Positions 35,906 to 45,567 of a DNA stretch of 64,000 nucleotides are shown here, piece by piece. Below the pieces are notes generated by a model that saw nothing but the letters and a program-made list of their open reading frames with translations, made no database searches and had not been told where the DNA came from. The translations under genes and the position numbers were made by a program. Positions within the stretch are counted from its first letter, which is position 1. The number at the start of each line of letters is the position of its first letter. Source of the stretch: Opitutaceae bacterium (GTDB lineage: Bacteria; Verrucomicrobiota; Verrucomicrobiia; Opitutales; Opitutaceae). Location: contig JANQRT010000069.1 in the NCBI GenBank assembly GCA_028284385.1, forward strand, positions 310,001-374,000. The letters are read 5' to 3'.

Positions 35906-36964
35906 ATGCCAAAAGACGAAAAACTCCCTTCGGCCCGAACCATCGCAAAGCATATGGGCCTGCATCAGACCACCGTATCCTTGGCCCTGCGCAACCATCC
36001 CCGCATCCCTGAGTCAACGCGTCTAAGCATCCAAAAAGTCGCTAAGGAAATGGGCTATCGACTGGATCCGAAAATTTCAGAGCTCATGCAGCATTTGAAA
36101 ACAAGGAAGTCCGTCGGATACCAGGAGACCATAGCTTTCGTCATCGCCTATGAAAAACGAGAGGAGTGGTTCGAAGTCCCCGAGTTTGCCGACTATCTTC
36201 AAGGGGCTAAAACCCGGGCTGAAGAACTGGGGTTTCGCGTCGAAGAATTCTGGCTGGCCGATCTCGAGTACAATATGCGGCGATTCGAAGGCGTGCTGAA
36301 CACGCGAAAGATTCGAGGGTTGCTCATCGGTCCCCTACCCGATTCTCGCAACACGCTGGACATCGATTGGTCGCGCTACAACTGCGTAACCTTCGGCTAC
36401 CGTCTCGAACAGCCGGAAATCAACCGCGTAGTCCATAATCATATCCAAACAATGAATACAACACTGGATCGATTGAGTGAAATAGGATACAGGCGTATAG
36501 GTTTGGTCTTAAGCCCTACCGGAGACGAACGGATGCATCATCTCTGGAGCGTTGGCTATATGGGTTACCTAAGCTTTCACGATATCCTTGATCCCTTGCC
36601 CATTTGCTTCAGTGAAATTGTGGATACAGAGAGATTCATCGATTGGTATCGCGAACATCGTCCCGAAGCTATCATCTCCAACACGGACAAACGAACGCAG
36701 GTGCTTGAAGATGCCGGAATCAGGTGCCCAGAGGATTACGGATTCGCCTGTCTCGCCTGGACTGAAGATCAGGATCGCTGCGCCGGCGTCGATCAGCAAA
36801 GCTTGGCGATGGGGGCTACCGCTATGGACAACTTGGCTGGCTCGCTATATAGAAACGAACTCGGCATTCCCAAGTCGCCCCATATCAGCATGCTGGGCGG
36901 TTGCTGGATAGAAGGTAAGACACTCCAGCGGAAGCTGATTGCGAATTCCCCAGGCGCTCTGTGA
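35906..36964 (+). CDS. LacI-family transcriptional regulator
   Basis: 352-aa regulator. N-terminal LacI HTH (~8-60): ARTIAKHMGLHQTTVSLALRNHPRIPESTR, with the hinge helix region about KEMGYRLDPK. The effector domain (~70-340) is a periplasmic-binding-protein fold, with GYRRIGLVLSP and the late DQQSLAMGATAMDNL that contacts ligand in the family. The ATG at 35906 (MPKDEKLP) puts the HTH at the normal distance; an upstream in-frame start would read through the palindrome. Divergent to the TonB receptor and convergent with the glucuronidase operon, so it likely governs one of these. Confidence 0.9.
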   Translation: MPKDEKLPSARTIAKHMGLHQTTVSLALRNHPRIPESTRLSIQKVAKEMGYRLDPKISELMQHLKTRKSVGYQETIAFVIAYEKREEWFEVPEFADYLQGAKTRAEELGFRVEEFWLADLEYNMRRFEGVLNTRKIRGLLIGPLPDSRNTLDIDWSRYNCVTFGYRLEQPEINRVVHNHIQTMNTTLDRLSEIGYRRIGLVLSPTGDERMHHLWSVGYMGYLSFHDILDPLPICFSEIVDTERFIDWYREHRPEAIISNTDKRTQVLEDAGIRCPEDYGFACLAWTEDQDRCAGVDQQSLAMGATAMDNLAGSLYRNELGIPKSPHISMLGGCWIEGKTLQRKLIANSPGAL

Positions 36965-37000
36965 GCTATTGCTTTCATTAATTTGCGAAGCAACGCTGAA

Positions 37001-38749
37001 TCAAGCGCGTCCACTGCTTTCCTTCATAGCCAAAAACTTCCGCTTTACCAATTCGTAGGCTAACTTGGGGCGGCGGAACTCATCGACCACGCCTTTGTTG
37101 TTCATAGTACGAGGTCGACTCATCGCCCACTCGTCGTCTACACGCACATCGCAAAATTGCCAAATGAAAGCCCCACTGATCCGCGAGTGGCTCAAATAGC
37201 TGTCCAAGCAGTCCTTTAAGCAAATCTCCTGGTACTCTTCCGACCACCTACCTCTGCGAATCGGATCTCGAAATCCGTAAATGGCGCCGCCGCCAAACTC
37301 GCTCATAATGAATGGCTTGCCCTCTATTCGCGACTTCAGCTTTTCGAAAAACCCCTCAAGCGCCTCCGGAATCGAGCGATTACTGTACCAGTTGAAGTAA
37401 GTATTCCAACTGCAGATATCAGGATACTCCTGGCAAATATCCGTATCCGGAAAACAAGACGCGTAAGTATGCGGGCGCGACGTATCCAAAGAACGGATCT
37501 GTTCAAGCTGCTCCTTATAGCAAGAAGCGCCATACTCAGAATAGCTATCGCATTCGTTAAGCGCGCCCCAGATTACGATCGAAGGATGATTGTAATGCTC
37601 TGTCACCATCTCTTCGTTCACTAATCTACACTGCTCGCGAAATTTCGGATGTTTCATCGGAGGCGCCTTCTGCCCACCGCAGCTCGCATCGTCGTGTAAA
37701 CCGCGAGCGTGGTTTTCTTCCCAAACGAGAATCCCACGTTCATCGCATAGATCTAAAAAGCGTTCGTCATTGGGATAGTGGCTGGCGCGAATCGCGTTAG
37801 CTCCCAAATCCTGTATCAGATCGAGATCCGCCTCAATCTGCTTCAATGGCAAAGCGCAACCGTACTCAGCGTGATCTTCGTGACGATTGAAGCCATATAA
37901 GAAAATAGGTTCACTATTGAGTAAAATGCTTTCGCCTTTCACCTCCACGGTACGAAACCCAACGCGATCGCTCCAGTCGTCAATCGCGGTCCCGTCCACA
38001 TTGAGCGAGGCTTCGAGACGGTACAGCTCGGGATTCTCCGGTCCCCAAACTTCGACCGCGCCTTCATCGAAACGCATCTCCAACTCCATAAAATTCTCGT
38101 CAGGCTTTGCGTCCACGACTGCGGTCCCCAATTCGCCCGCCAAACGCATCGTCAACTCCAAAGAATGCGTCTCATTCTCCAGATTCACCACCTTCGCTCG
38201 CAGATTCGCCTTCCAAGAGCCGTCGCTGGCTATGCTAGGAGTAAAGTGTACCCAGCGAATGTATACGCGCGAATCAAGTAGTTGCAACTCGGCGGGGCGC
38301 GTTATGCCACCGTAATTGTAGTAGTCATTCGGAATGTGCAAGGCCGAGACTTCGCCATGCTCATTCGTGATATGAGCGATCAACTCATGTTCGCCCACCT
38401 CTAAATTCGGCAAATCGATTTCGAATGGCGTATAGGCATTGTGGTGAAAACCGACTTGTTTCCCATCGACGTAAATCGTAGCCGTGTGGCTGATACCTTT
38501 GAACACCAGACGCGCCAGACCTGGCCGATCAACGCAAAACGTTCGACGCGCAATCGCCTGGCCACGATAGTTCACGTACTTCGCATGGCTTTCCCACACG
38601 CAAGGGACCTCAATCGTCACTCTCTCGCCATTTTGATAGTCGGATATATCGATCCGCGAACCGGATTTTGGGAAATAGAAATCCCATTCGCCATCCAAGG
38701 TACGGACGAATCGCTTCTGATGTTGATTGAATAATCTCGGTCTTGCCAT
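37001..38749 (-). CDS. GH2 beta-glucuronidase-like enzyme (cytoplasmic)
   Basis: 582-aa GH2 enzyme with no signal peptide, the length of compact beta-glucuronidases (E. coli UidA is 603 aa). Jelly-roll ~1-165, Ig domain ~165-270, TIM barrel from FGFNRHEDHAEYG-like strand (YGFNRHEDHAEYG) on. Acid/base Glu399 in WGALNECDS, nucleophile Glu484 in FIMSEFGGGAIYG. Near the C-terminus TMNNKGVVDEFRRPK contains N550-x-K552, the NxK motif by which beta-glucuronidases bind the substrate carboxylate. That supports glucuronide rather than galactoside specificity. Last gene of an operon with the symporter (33-nt gap) and beta-propeller protein. Confidence 0.82.
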   Translation of the reverse strand: MARPRLFNQHQKRFVRTLDGEWDFYFPKSGSRIDISDYQNGERVTIEVPCVWESHAKYVNYRGQAIARRTFCVDRPGLARLVFKGISHTATIYVDGKQVGFHHNAYTPFEIDLPNLEVGEHELIAHITNEHGEVSALHIPNDYYNYGGITRPAELQLLDSRVYIRWVHFTPSIASDGSWKANLRAKVVNLENETHSLELTMRLAGELGTAVVDAKPDENFMELEMRFDEGAVEVWGPENPELYRLEASLNVDGTAIDDWSDRVGFRTVEVKGESILLNSEPIFLYGFNRHEDHAEYGCALPLKQIEADLDLIQDLGANAIRASHYPNDERFLDLCDERGILVWEENHARGLHDDASCGGQKAPPMKHPKFREQCRLVNEEMVTEHYNHPSIVIWGALNECDSYSEYGASCYKEQLEQIRSLDTSRPHTYASCFPDTDICQEYPDICSWNTYFNWYSNRSIPEALEGFFEKLKSRIEGKPFIMSEFGGGAIYGFRDPIRRGRWSEEYQEICLKDCLDSYLSHSRISGAFIWQFCDVRVDDEWAMSRPRTMNNKGVVDEFRRPKLAYELVKRKFLAMKESSGRA

Positions 38750-38782
38750 GATGAGTTCTCGAATCGATCGACATAGCCTCGC

Positions 38783-40504
38783 CTAACGAGATTTGGCCGA
38801 CAGTTTTAGCAACGCGCTTCCGACCAGGATCATAAAAGCGGAAAGCGCCAAAAAGCACATACGCCCCCAAAGCGGATTAGGTACGGCGATCAACAGCAGC
38901 GCCCCCAATCCCATAACGAGACATACGCCGCCTAAAATTCTGCCCTGCGCATCATCGTTCGCCCCACCAATTTCTTTATCGAAGTCGACCGGCGTATGCA
39001 TCTTCTGGAAGAAGGCGTCCAGTCGAGTTTTATATTTATCGGACGAGGTAAAATACAGAGCTCTAGATAGAATAGTACCGCCAATTCCGAATATGAAAAT
39101 CCACATCGCCCGATCCTGAATCGACCATTTGACGCCAGTCGCAATTTCATCGACGAAGGAATAAATCGAAGGCATTAGGCAGCACCCGAAAATCAGAAAA
39201 TACGACCAACGGGGCAGTTTCTTGATCCAGAGTCCCACTGTGATAGGAAAGCCCATCGGTATGCCGAGCACCGAGGCAATCGTCAAATAAGCATCGAACA
39301 ACGGGAATCTCTCTTGCTTCGATAACGCCACGCAGATCCCGATTATGAACAATCCGAGTCCTATCGTAACCAAACGGCAAATACGGATATTGGACGCATC
39401 GCTCATTTCCGGACGTTTTAGCATCCTCCGTATCCACGGAATAAAGTTGTTCACGATAACGCCGGTCTGATTATTAAGCCCCGTATCCATGCTGCTCATG
39501 GTCGCGGCGAACATTGCCGCAACAATCAAGCCCATCATGCCTTTAGGCAAAAGCTGCTGAGCCAAGAAAGCGTAACTCTGGGTCGCCGGATCTTTGCCTG
39601 CCAAGGCGAGCACATCGGATTCGTGAAGGAAGCGCGCCACCATTGGAGGCAAAAACCAGATGATCGTTCCGATTATCATGAGAACCAGAGCAAACCAGGC
39701 AGCTTTCCTAGCAGACGACCCATCTTTAATGGAAAGGAATCGATGAGCGCCGGTCATCCCAATATGACCGTATACTTGCATGAAAAAGATCACTATTATC
39801 CACTTCCATGTAAACTTGTCGTCCGGGAACGCTCCCGGCTCTTTCACATATTTGAAGTCCTCCGAGAATCGCTCATCCGAAAAATAGCCGAAGAACGCGT
39901 CGAAACCGCCAACATGATGTAGGGCCAGTATGAATACGATTGCGGTCATACCGAAGAGGAGCATTCCTTGGGCGAAATCGGTCGCCATCACCGCCCAGCG
40001 TCCGCCTGTGGTACTGTAGAAAATCACAATCCCACCTATTGCGATAATGGTTGGTAAAACTGGGATTTCCAAGATGGAGCTTGCGAATAGGGCCAAGGCC
40101 CACAGCTGTATGGCTGCTCCGAAGGGCCCAATAAACATTCCAAATACGACCTGAAACTGTTCAACCTCAGGACCAAATCGTTCCCGGTATAAATCCGCCA
40201 CGGTATGGGCCCTGCTTTGACGCAGCCAAGGCCCCAACCACAACGCGCAAACCAGATACCCAACGCAGTTCGCAATATAGATTATCGAGAAAGTCGGCCC
40301 CGCTGAAAACGCGGCACTCGCATTTCCGGTAAACGCGAAAGCGCTTACGGAAGCAATCAACATGCTCGAGCCCGTTAGCCACCAGGTCCCACGGGCTCCT
40401 CCTCTTATATAATCGCTCAGGTTGTTGTTGAAGCGGGAAAAAATCCACCCAAGCGACATGAGGCCAATCAAGTAAATCGAGACGATGACAATGTCTAGGT
40501 TCAT
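38783..40504 (-). CDS. Sodium:solute symporter (SSS family)
   Basis: 573-aa inner-membrane transporter of the SSS/SGLT family with ~13-14 transmembrane helices. Typical landmarks: early YIRGGARGTWWLTGSSMLIASVSAFAFTG (substrate and sodium site helix 1), TVADLYRERFG, YSTTGGRWAVMATDFAQG, and AAMFAATMSSMDTGLNNQTG in helix 8 with the conserved Ser residues. Takes up a sugar, uronic acid or disaccharide. Between the propeller gene (26-nt gap) and the glucuronidase (33-nt gap), which suggests a glucuronide cargo. Confidence 0.92.
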   Translation of the reverse strand: MNLDIVIVSIYLIGLMSLGWIFSRFNNNLSDYIRGGARGTWWLTGSSMLIASVSAFAFTGNASAAFSAGPTFSIIYIANCVGYLVCALWLGPWLRQSRAHTVADLYRERFGPEVEQFQVVFGMFIGPFGAAIQLWALALFASSILEIPVLPTIIAIGGIVIFYSTTGGRWAVMATDFAQGMLLFGMTAIVFILALHHVGGFDAFFGYFSDERFSEDFKYVKEPGAFPDDKFTWKWIIVIFFMQVYGHIGMTGAHRFLSIKDGSSARKAAWFALVLMIIGTIIWFLPPMVARFLHESDVLALAGKDPATQSYAFLAQQLLPKGMMGLIVAAMFAATMSSMDTGLNNQTGVIVNNFIPWIRRMLKRPEMSDASNIRICRLVTIGLGLFIIGICVALSKQERFPLFDAYLTIASVLGIPMGFPITVGLWIKKLPRWSYFLIFGCCLMPSIYSFVDEIATGVKWSIQDRAMWIFIFGIGGTILSRALYFTSSDKYKTRLDAFFQKMHTPVDFDKEIGGANDDAQGRILGGVCLVMGLGALLLIAVPNPLWGRMCFLALSAFMILVGSALLKLSAKSR

Positions 40505-40530
40505 GAGTGGAAGATATTCTCAAGCGAACG

Positions 40531-41757
40531 TCAGCGAAGGAGATTTCTACCTACTAGAGAGCTCCTTGTCAGCTCCTCCATAACCTTACCAAGGTCGGCG
40601 GCGTACAAGGCTCGGCAACCGTCTTGCATCGAGTCGAATGATATCGTTCTGCTATCCGGAGCCCACCGCGGGTGAAGATCGCAGCGCAAATCCTGCACGC
40701 AGCCAGGCAATTCCATCGAACTGAATTTTCCCAATAAGGCGCCCTCCTTGCGAACGAGATTATATAAATACAAAGACTGCCAACGCTCCGGGCTATTCGC
40801 ATCGGGGTAGCTGTCGTAAAGCAACCACTCTCCGTCGGGCGATGTACTGCAATGGCCATCCGCTCGAAAAAAGGAATCGTCTATGATTTCGAAGCGAGCA
40901 GTTGGTTCGTGGATCCGATAGAGATGGAAGTCGTCATGTCCATTCTTCTTTCCCCAAAAAATCAGCTCTTCATCGGAAGACCACCAGTAATGCGATGCGC
41001 CTGTATTCAAAAATAGGATTCTCCGATCGCTGCCATCACGATTAGCCGTGATCGCGGTGGTTAGCCAAGGCGGCATAAGCTTCATGACGCGAGCCAGTAG
41101 AACGAAACGGCTTCCAGAAGGATTGAAGGTAATGTGATTGATCAGGATCTTCTCCCCATCACTCGAGTCCACGGCTCCTCCCATCTGCTTCCAAATCGAA
41201 TCTAACGAACACGCCAAATCGCTTTTACCGGATTCTAGATCGACGACAAACACCCCGTCTTCCACAGGATGAGGATCGTCGAAAAACGGATCCGGATTGT
41301 GACAGTACCCGTAGCCCGGCCGGAAATCGTGCAATCGAGAAAAATTGACACTCAAGCCATAGCGTCCCCGTTTATCCACGCTTGCCACCGGACGGTCCAA
41401 GTAGCGCCGGGCGCCGCTAACGACATCGCTTATAACGCCTACATAGTTTCCAGATGAATCGAGATCGTTGTAGATGACAGCATCGTCACCTAGAGCCGGA
41501 ATCCACTGCAACATGCTGCCTTGCTGAAAATTCCAAGTCCTACTCTCGCCAAACTGTCGGCAATCCCCCGATTCGAAATCATAAACGCCCAATGCAGCCA
41601 CATCTCCAACGGCTGGCATTCGATCCCAAAATGGAACTTGATGAAAGAGATGCCGGCCACCATCGACGCTGAAGGAGGGTATGTCGTAATAGCCGAAGTA
41701 GCAATTCGTCTCCGCTGGCGATATTTTTCTGGGATTGATAAGCAGATCTTTGACCAT
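40531..41757 (-). CDS. Uncharacterised beta-propeller protein, related in fold to oligogalacturonide lyases
   Basis: 408-aa protein without a signal peptide, predicted seven-bladed propeller. Conserved-looking blocks: NCYFGYYDIPSFS at the start, TWNFQQGSMLQWIP, VASVDKRGRYGLSVNFSRLHDFRPGYGY (split over blades 2-3), INHITFNPSGSRF, ADGHCSTSPDGEWLLYDSYPD and LRCDLHPRWAPDSRTISFDS. The repeated His/Tyr/Arg residues in HIT, DGHCS and DLHPRW are arranged as in metal-dependent PL22-type propellers, but identity to a named family cannot be claimed. First gene of the operon with the symporter and beta-glucuronidase, so a lyase or hydrolase acting on an imported uronide is a fair guess. Confidence 0.55.
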   Translation of the reverse strand: MVKDLLINPRKISPAETNCYFGYYDIPSFSVDGGRHLFHQVPFWDRMPAVGDVAALGVYDFESGDCRQFGESRTWNFQQGSMLQWIPALGDDAVIYNDLDSSGNYVGVISDVVSGARRYLDRPVASVDKRGRYGLSVNFSRLHDFRPGYGYCHNPDPFFDDPHPVEDGVFVVDLESGKSDLACSLDSIWKQMGGAVDSSDGEKILINHITFNPSGSRFVLLARVMKLMPPWLTTAITANRDGSDRRILFLNTGASHYWWSSDEELIFWGKKNGHDDFHLYRIHEPTARFEIIDDSFFRADGHCSTSPDGEWLLYDSYPDANSPERWQSLYLYNLVRKEGALLGKFSSMELPGCVQDLRCDLHPRWAPDSRTISFDSMQDGCRALYAADLGKVMEELTRSSLVGRNLLR

Positions 41758-41968
41758 CGATGCGCTCCGTTATTGTCGTCTTCGCGTGTGATTGCTCGCC
41801 GAATACAACCCCCGACGTACCATCTAGCAGCGGTCCAAGCCAGTCAGGGTTTCTGGTTTCAAATTGGGACCAAACTAATCCTGCAAACGCGCCAATCGCA
41901 CGACAGAGCTTCAGCCTGCGTCTAGGGACTCATCGAACAGCTTGATAAACCCAGGCCGAAGCTCCGCG

Positions 41969-43072
41969 CTACGACGATCGCCTTGCTTCGTCACCGAAAT
42001 CCGGCGGACTGCCGAGCGTTTTTCCCCTCGTTAGCTCAGGTACAATCGTCATCCCTTGCACCGGGGGTGTCCGCCCAGAAAGCACTTGGCGCACCTGTCG
42101 CACATAGGTTCGTGAAATCTTGTGAGGATCAAGCGTATAGCGTGTCGGCGTCGGTAACGAATAATGCAGGAATCGATCATCGTAACGCGATACGATGCTG
42201 AAGCTCTCCGGCACTCGACGTCCGGCCTTCTCAAGCGCCTGGGTCAACGGGATGTAGTGAAACGGATTTCCAACAAAATAGCAGGTGTATCCATTCTCCG
42301 GTTTCAGTCGCCTGGAGCAAGCGTTGACCCATGACTGCAGCTTGTTAACCAGAGGGGCGGGAACTTCCGTTACCTTAAGATCGGCGTAATCGGCGCGATA
42401 CCGTTTAATCACCTCGCTGAACTGCGTCCATGCCGAGCCCTGGCGCGAGATTCCTGAATACAGAATCTTCCGATGGCCTTTATGGGTCATCAGGTTGACG
42501 GCATGCAAGAACGTCGCTTGATCATCGATCGTCACATAGGGCAGCTCGATCCCCTCGTGTGGCGAGCCTACCAAAACGCACGGAATCTTCATATCCTGCA
42601 AGAAGCGTTGGCGCTCCAGATTCGCATCGTTTACTAACCAACAATCGTAGCGATTCGCGAGCACCAATTCCTTGAAATACTCATCCGACGTCCGAGCTGC
42701 TCGCTCGTGAGACCCTTCGTGCAGCACGACATGAATCCCTTGTTCCATTAGGATTTCACGGACCAATTGCGCGGTATACGCTAAACTGGGCCGTTCGTTG
42801 TACAATTCGCCCATAAAACTGATCCCAACGGTCGCTTGCTTCTTTCGGCGCGTTGACGGTTTGCGAACCACTTCGCGATTTCGCTTGCCTCGCCGAGCAA
42901 TCACACCGTCCGCTTCGATTCCCGTCAACGCATCTCGCACGGCTCTTCGACTTACCTTAAGCTCGGCCGCCAAATGACGCTCGGAAGGCAATGACCCGGC
43001 CCATTGTCCGCTCCGAATCATCTCCAAGATACGCGCCTTTACGCGCTCGTGAATGTAATCCCGTTCAATCAT
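41969..43072 (-). CDS. GntR/LacI hybrid transcriptional regulator
   Basis: 367-aa regulator with a GntR winged helix (~5-70: YIHERVKARILEMIRSGQW, LPSERHLAAELKVSRRAVRDAL) joined to a LacI-type ligand-binding domain (~78-355: VGISFMGELYNERPSLAYT, MTHKGHRKILYSG, YCYFVGNP-like strand, VPESFSIVSRYDD). This combination is typical for sugar regulators (AraR-like layout). The gene ends 211 nt upstream of the glucuronide operon on the same strand and starts 155 nt downstream of the GH95-like gene; either may be its target. Confidence 0.88.
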   Translation of the reverse strand: MIERDYIHERVKARILEMIRSGQWAGSLPSERHLAAELKVSRRAVRDALTGIEADGVIARRGKRNREVVRKPSTRRKKQATVGISFMGELYNERPSLAYTAQLVREILMEQGIHVVLHEGSHERAARTSDEYFKELVLANRYDCWLVNDANLERQRFLQDMKIPCVLVGSPHEGIELPYVTIDDQATFLHAVNLMTHKGHRKILYSGISRQGSAWTQFSEVIKRYRADYADLKVTEVPAPLVNKLQSWVNACSRRLKPENGYTCYFVGNPFHYIPLTQALEKAGRRVPESFSIVSRYDDRFLHYSLPTPTRYTLDPHKISRTYVRQVRQVLSGRTPPVQGMTIVPELTRGKTLGSPPDFGDEARRSS

Positions 43073-43227
43073 TCCGTCAGTCTAAGTCGAACGCCAATCT
43101 AGAGATCGACGCTCGCCCGACGCAATCCTCTATGAGTCAGCTAATGTGACGCTCAACGACTCTGCGACGCACTCATCAAAAAACGGAGCGCCGCGATTCC
43201 ATTTGACCGAGACGAACAAATCCGTTT

Positions 43228-45567
43228 CTACAAGCCATGTATTGGCTGGATCCTTACAGAATCGCCCTCTTTAATTGATAGCTCTATCACCTCTCCATCT
43301 ACTCGTTTTCCATCTGCCAAGCAGGCCTCGCCTAGGTAGTGGGCGAGGCGTAGGGATCCGCCCGCCAGGCTCTTGACGACGATTTCCTTTCGCTGCCGAT
43401 CTTCAACACGAGCTGTGATTTGAAACGCTCCCTCGACGCGGATTCTCTCGAATCCGAAATCGTCCCAATCCCGAGGAATGCTAGGTACCACATGGAGAAC
43501 CTCGCCTCGTTGCTGAACAAGGAAATGATGGATGGCATCGATAGCGCCGAAGCCCGCATCCAACTGCATTCGTTCGAAATTCTCTTCGACCGTCTCAATC
43601 TTGTGCATGTTTCGAGAGCGGCCGATCCACGAAATGCCGGAGAATGCAGCATCATGCAACGTGCCTCTACCTTCGTTGACGAAGTTGCGATGCCAATAAT
43701 GCAGCCATGATATAGCCGCCTCGGCATTACCGACACGATTATGCAAAATCGAGGCCCATGGCACGCACCAACCGGACCAAATCCCAGGGCCTTCTCCAAC
43801 CCAGTGCCTAATGGAATTCGAGACGATCGACGCATGTTCCTTGGAACCCGCATCGATGGTATCGAATGGATACAAAGCCGCTAGATGCGAGTGATGGCGA
43901 TGGCTTTCGATGAGATCCATGCCTTCCCATAAAGCGATTCGTTTTTGTTCCCCATTCGGCCCGAACCTCACGACGCTATAGGGAGCCAGTCCCTCCTCCA
44001 CGTCGCGCCATCGCTCGTCGACTCTCTCGCCGAGGAGCGCGGCCGCTTTAGGGAGCGTTTGCATCATTTTATGGAGCGCCGCTAGCTGGAACGAGGCGTC
44101 GCGACCCCAAGCATCGATACGTCGGCCCCGGAACTCGGGACTCACTGAAACCGGCAAACTATGTCGAACGCCACCCTCGCCATCATCGACTTCCTCGAGC
44201 ATCGACCAATAGCCCTCGAACGTGCCGACCATCAGCGGGTAGGCAATCTCTTCCAGAATCGCTTCATCCATCGAATAGCGATAGTGCATCCAGGCCATAT
44301 GAGCCACCCAAGCGGCACAGGCTTGATCGATCATCCCAGTCCAAAAATTGCCGACAATCTGACATTCATCGTCCACGGCATGCGGCATTAGCAGAGCATT
44401 CTCGTTATCGTAAAACAGGGCGCCGTTATGCCGCATTTGGGGCAGCCATGAGAGGACCATTTGCCACATGGGGTCTAGGTGCTGCAAGCGATTGGTCGCC
44501 AGAACCGGCCAGTAGATCATCTGGATGTTAATATTGAAGTGGTAGTCATTGCTCCATGGCGGCAACTGATACTCCTCCATAAACGGACCCTGAAGCGTAC
44601 AGGCGACCCCATGAGGCGGCGTGGAAGCCGCCTGTTTGTACAAGCCGTAGTCGTAAGTCTCTTGTAGAACTTCATCCGGTATCCGCACATCGGGAACGGC
44701 GCTCCAATACTCTTCCCAAAAACCGAGATTCATTTTTCGGATACGCTCAGCCTGATAATCACCGACGGCTGCCTTTGCTGTCCCGTCAGCATTTTCGCCA
44801 AGCGCGGTAGCCAACACGATTTCATTGCCTGACTTTTTATAGCAAATGGCCAGCGGCTCATCCTCGGGCAAGCGTTGGATGAATCCCGCCGTCGACGCGT
44901 CGTCCAACTTCCACCGCTCCGGCGGCGCCACGCCGATGGGCGCCACTCTATCTTTCACTTGCGGATGATCGTAGCTCGGAATCAGGGCCAAGTCCACAGA
45001 CACGCCATCAGGAAGGGAAATGCGGGACTTTTCTTCGTACACGGCTTGTTCGATGCCGATACAATGGAGAACGCCGTTTTCATCGCTTACGGCAATTGAA
45101 ACACGCCCGTCGCGCAGGCCTAACATCGCCTTCTGCAGTATCCATTTTTCGGGGAAGCGGACTTCCAATCTTCCGCCACCCAACTGATACGAACGGTTCG
45201 GCTCATTGGCGGACTTCTTGGCTTTAGTGAATTCCTTGACGACTGCCTCTTCGTCATAGGCTTCCAGCATCTCTCGCACTTTAGCGAATGAGCTGTTGGC
45301 CTTAAACTCGTTGCCGCCTCGACGATCCCAAAAACCAGCCCTCGCAATCGTGACGTTCAGTTGATTGTCCTGACCCCAAATCATCAATCCTTGCGTGCCG
45401 TTCCCGACTAAGACGCCCGTGTGCGTTCGAGGCAGCGGGAACTGCCACTCGATGGTTTTATCGCCGGATTCGGGTGACTGGATTTCGTTCGAGTCTGAAC
45501 CCATAGCGCCGGAGGACATTAAGACCGAAACGCAAACGGCTATAAGAAAATGCAGTGTCTTGTTCAA
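43228..45567 (-). CDS. Secreted GH95-like glycosidase (alpha-L-fucosidase/alpha-L-galactosidase type)
   Basis: 779-aa secreted enzyme. TTG start with AAAGG about 10 nt upstream and a normal signal peptide (MNKTLHFLIAVCVSVLMSSGAMG). N-terminal beta-domain opens LPRTHTGVLVGNGTQGLMIWG (GH95 'xxxPxGNGRLGAMVxG'-like). The (alpha/alpha)6 barrel has N345-I-N347 in DYHFNINIQMIYWP, matching the catalytic Asn pair of GH95, and RHHSHLAALYPF further on. An inverting exo-glycosidase removing alpha-L-fucose or alpha-L-galactose is the best call; the sequence is divergent, and the acid and second base were not placed with certainty. Confidence 0.75.
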   Translation of the reverse strand: MNKTLHFLIAVCVSVLMSSGAMGSDSNEIQSPESGDKTIEWQFPLPRTHTGVLVGNGTQGLMIWGQDNQLNVTIARAGFWDRRGGNEFKANSSFAKVREMLEAYDEEAVVKEFTKAKKSANEPNRSYQLGGGRLEVRFPEKWILQKAMLGLRDGRVSIAVSDENGVLHCIGIEQAVYEEKSRISLPDGVSVDLALIPSYDHPQVKDRVAPIGVAPPERWKLDDASTAGFIQRLPEDEPLAICYKKSGNEIVLATALGENADGTAKAAVGDYQAERIRKMNLGFWEEYWSAVPDVRIPDEVLQETYDYGLYKQAASTPPHGVACTLQGPFMEEYQLPPWSNDYHFNINIQMIYWPVLATNRLQHLDPMWQMVLSWLPQMRHNGALFYDNENALLMPHAVDDECQIVGNFWTGMIDQACAAWVAHMAWMHYRYSMDEAILEEIAYPLMVGTFEGYWSMLEEVDDGEGGVRHSLPVSVSPEFRGRRIDAWGRDASFQLAALHKMMQTLPKAAALLGERVDERWRDVEEGLAPYSVVRFGPNGEQKRIALWEGMDLIESHRHHSHLAALYPFDTIDAGSKEHASIVSNSIRHWVGEGPGIWSGWCVPWASILHNRVGNAEAAISWLHYWHRNFVNEGRGTLHDAAFSGISWIGRSRNMHKIETVEENFERMQLDAGFGAIDAIHHFLVQQRGEVLHVVPSIPRDWDDFGFERIRVEGAFQITARVEDRQRKEIVVKSLAGGSLRLAHYLGEACLADGKRVDGEVIELSIKEGDSVRIQPIHGL

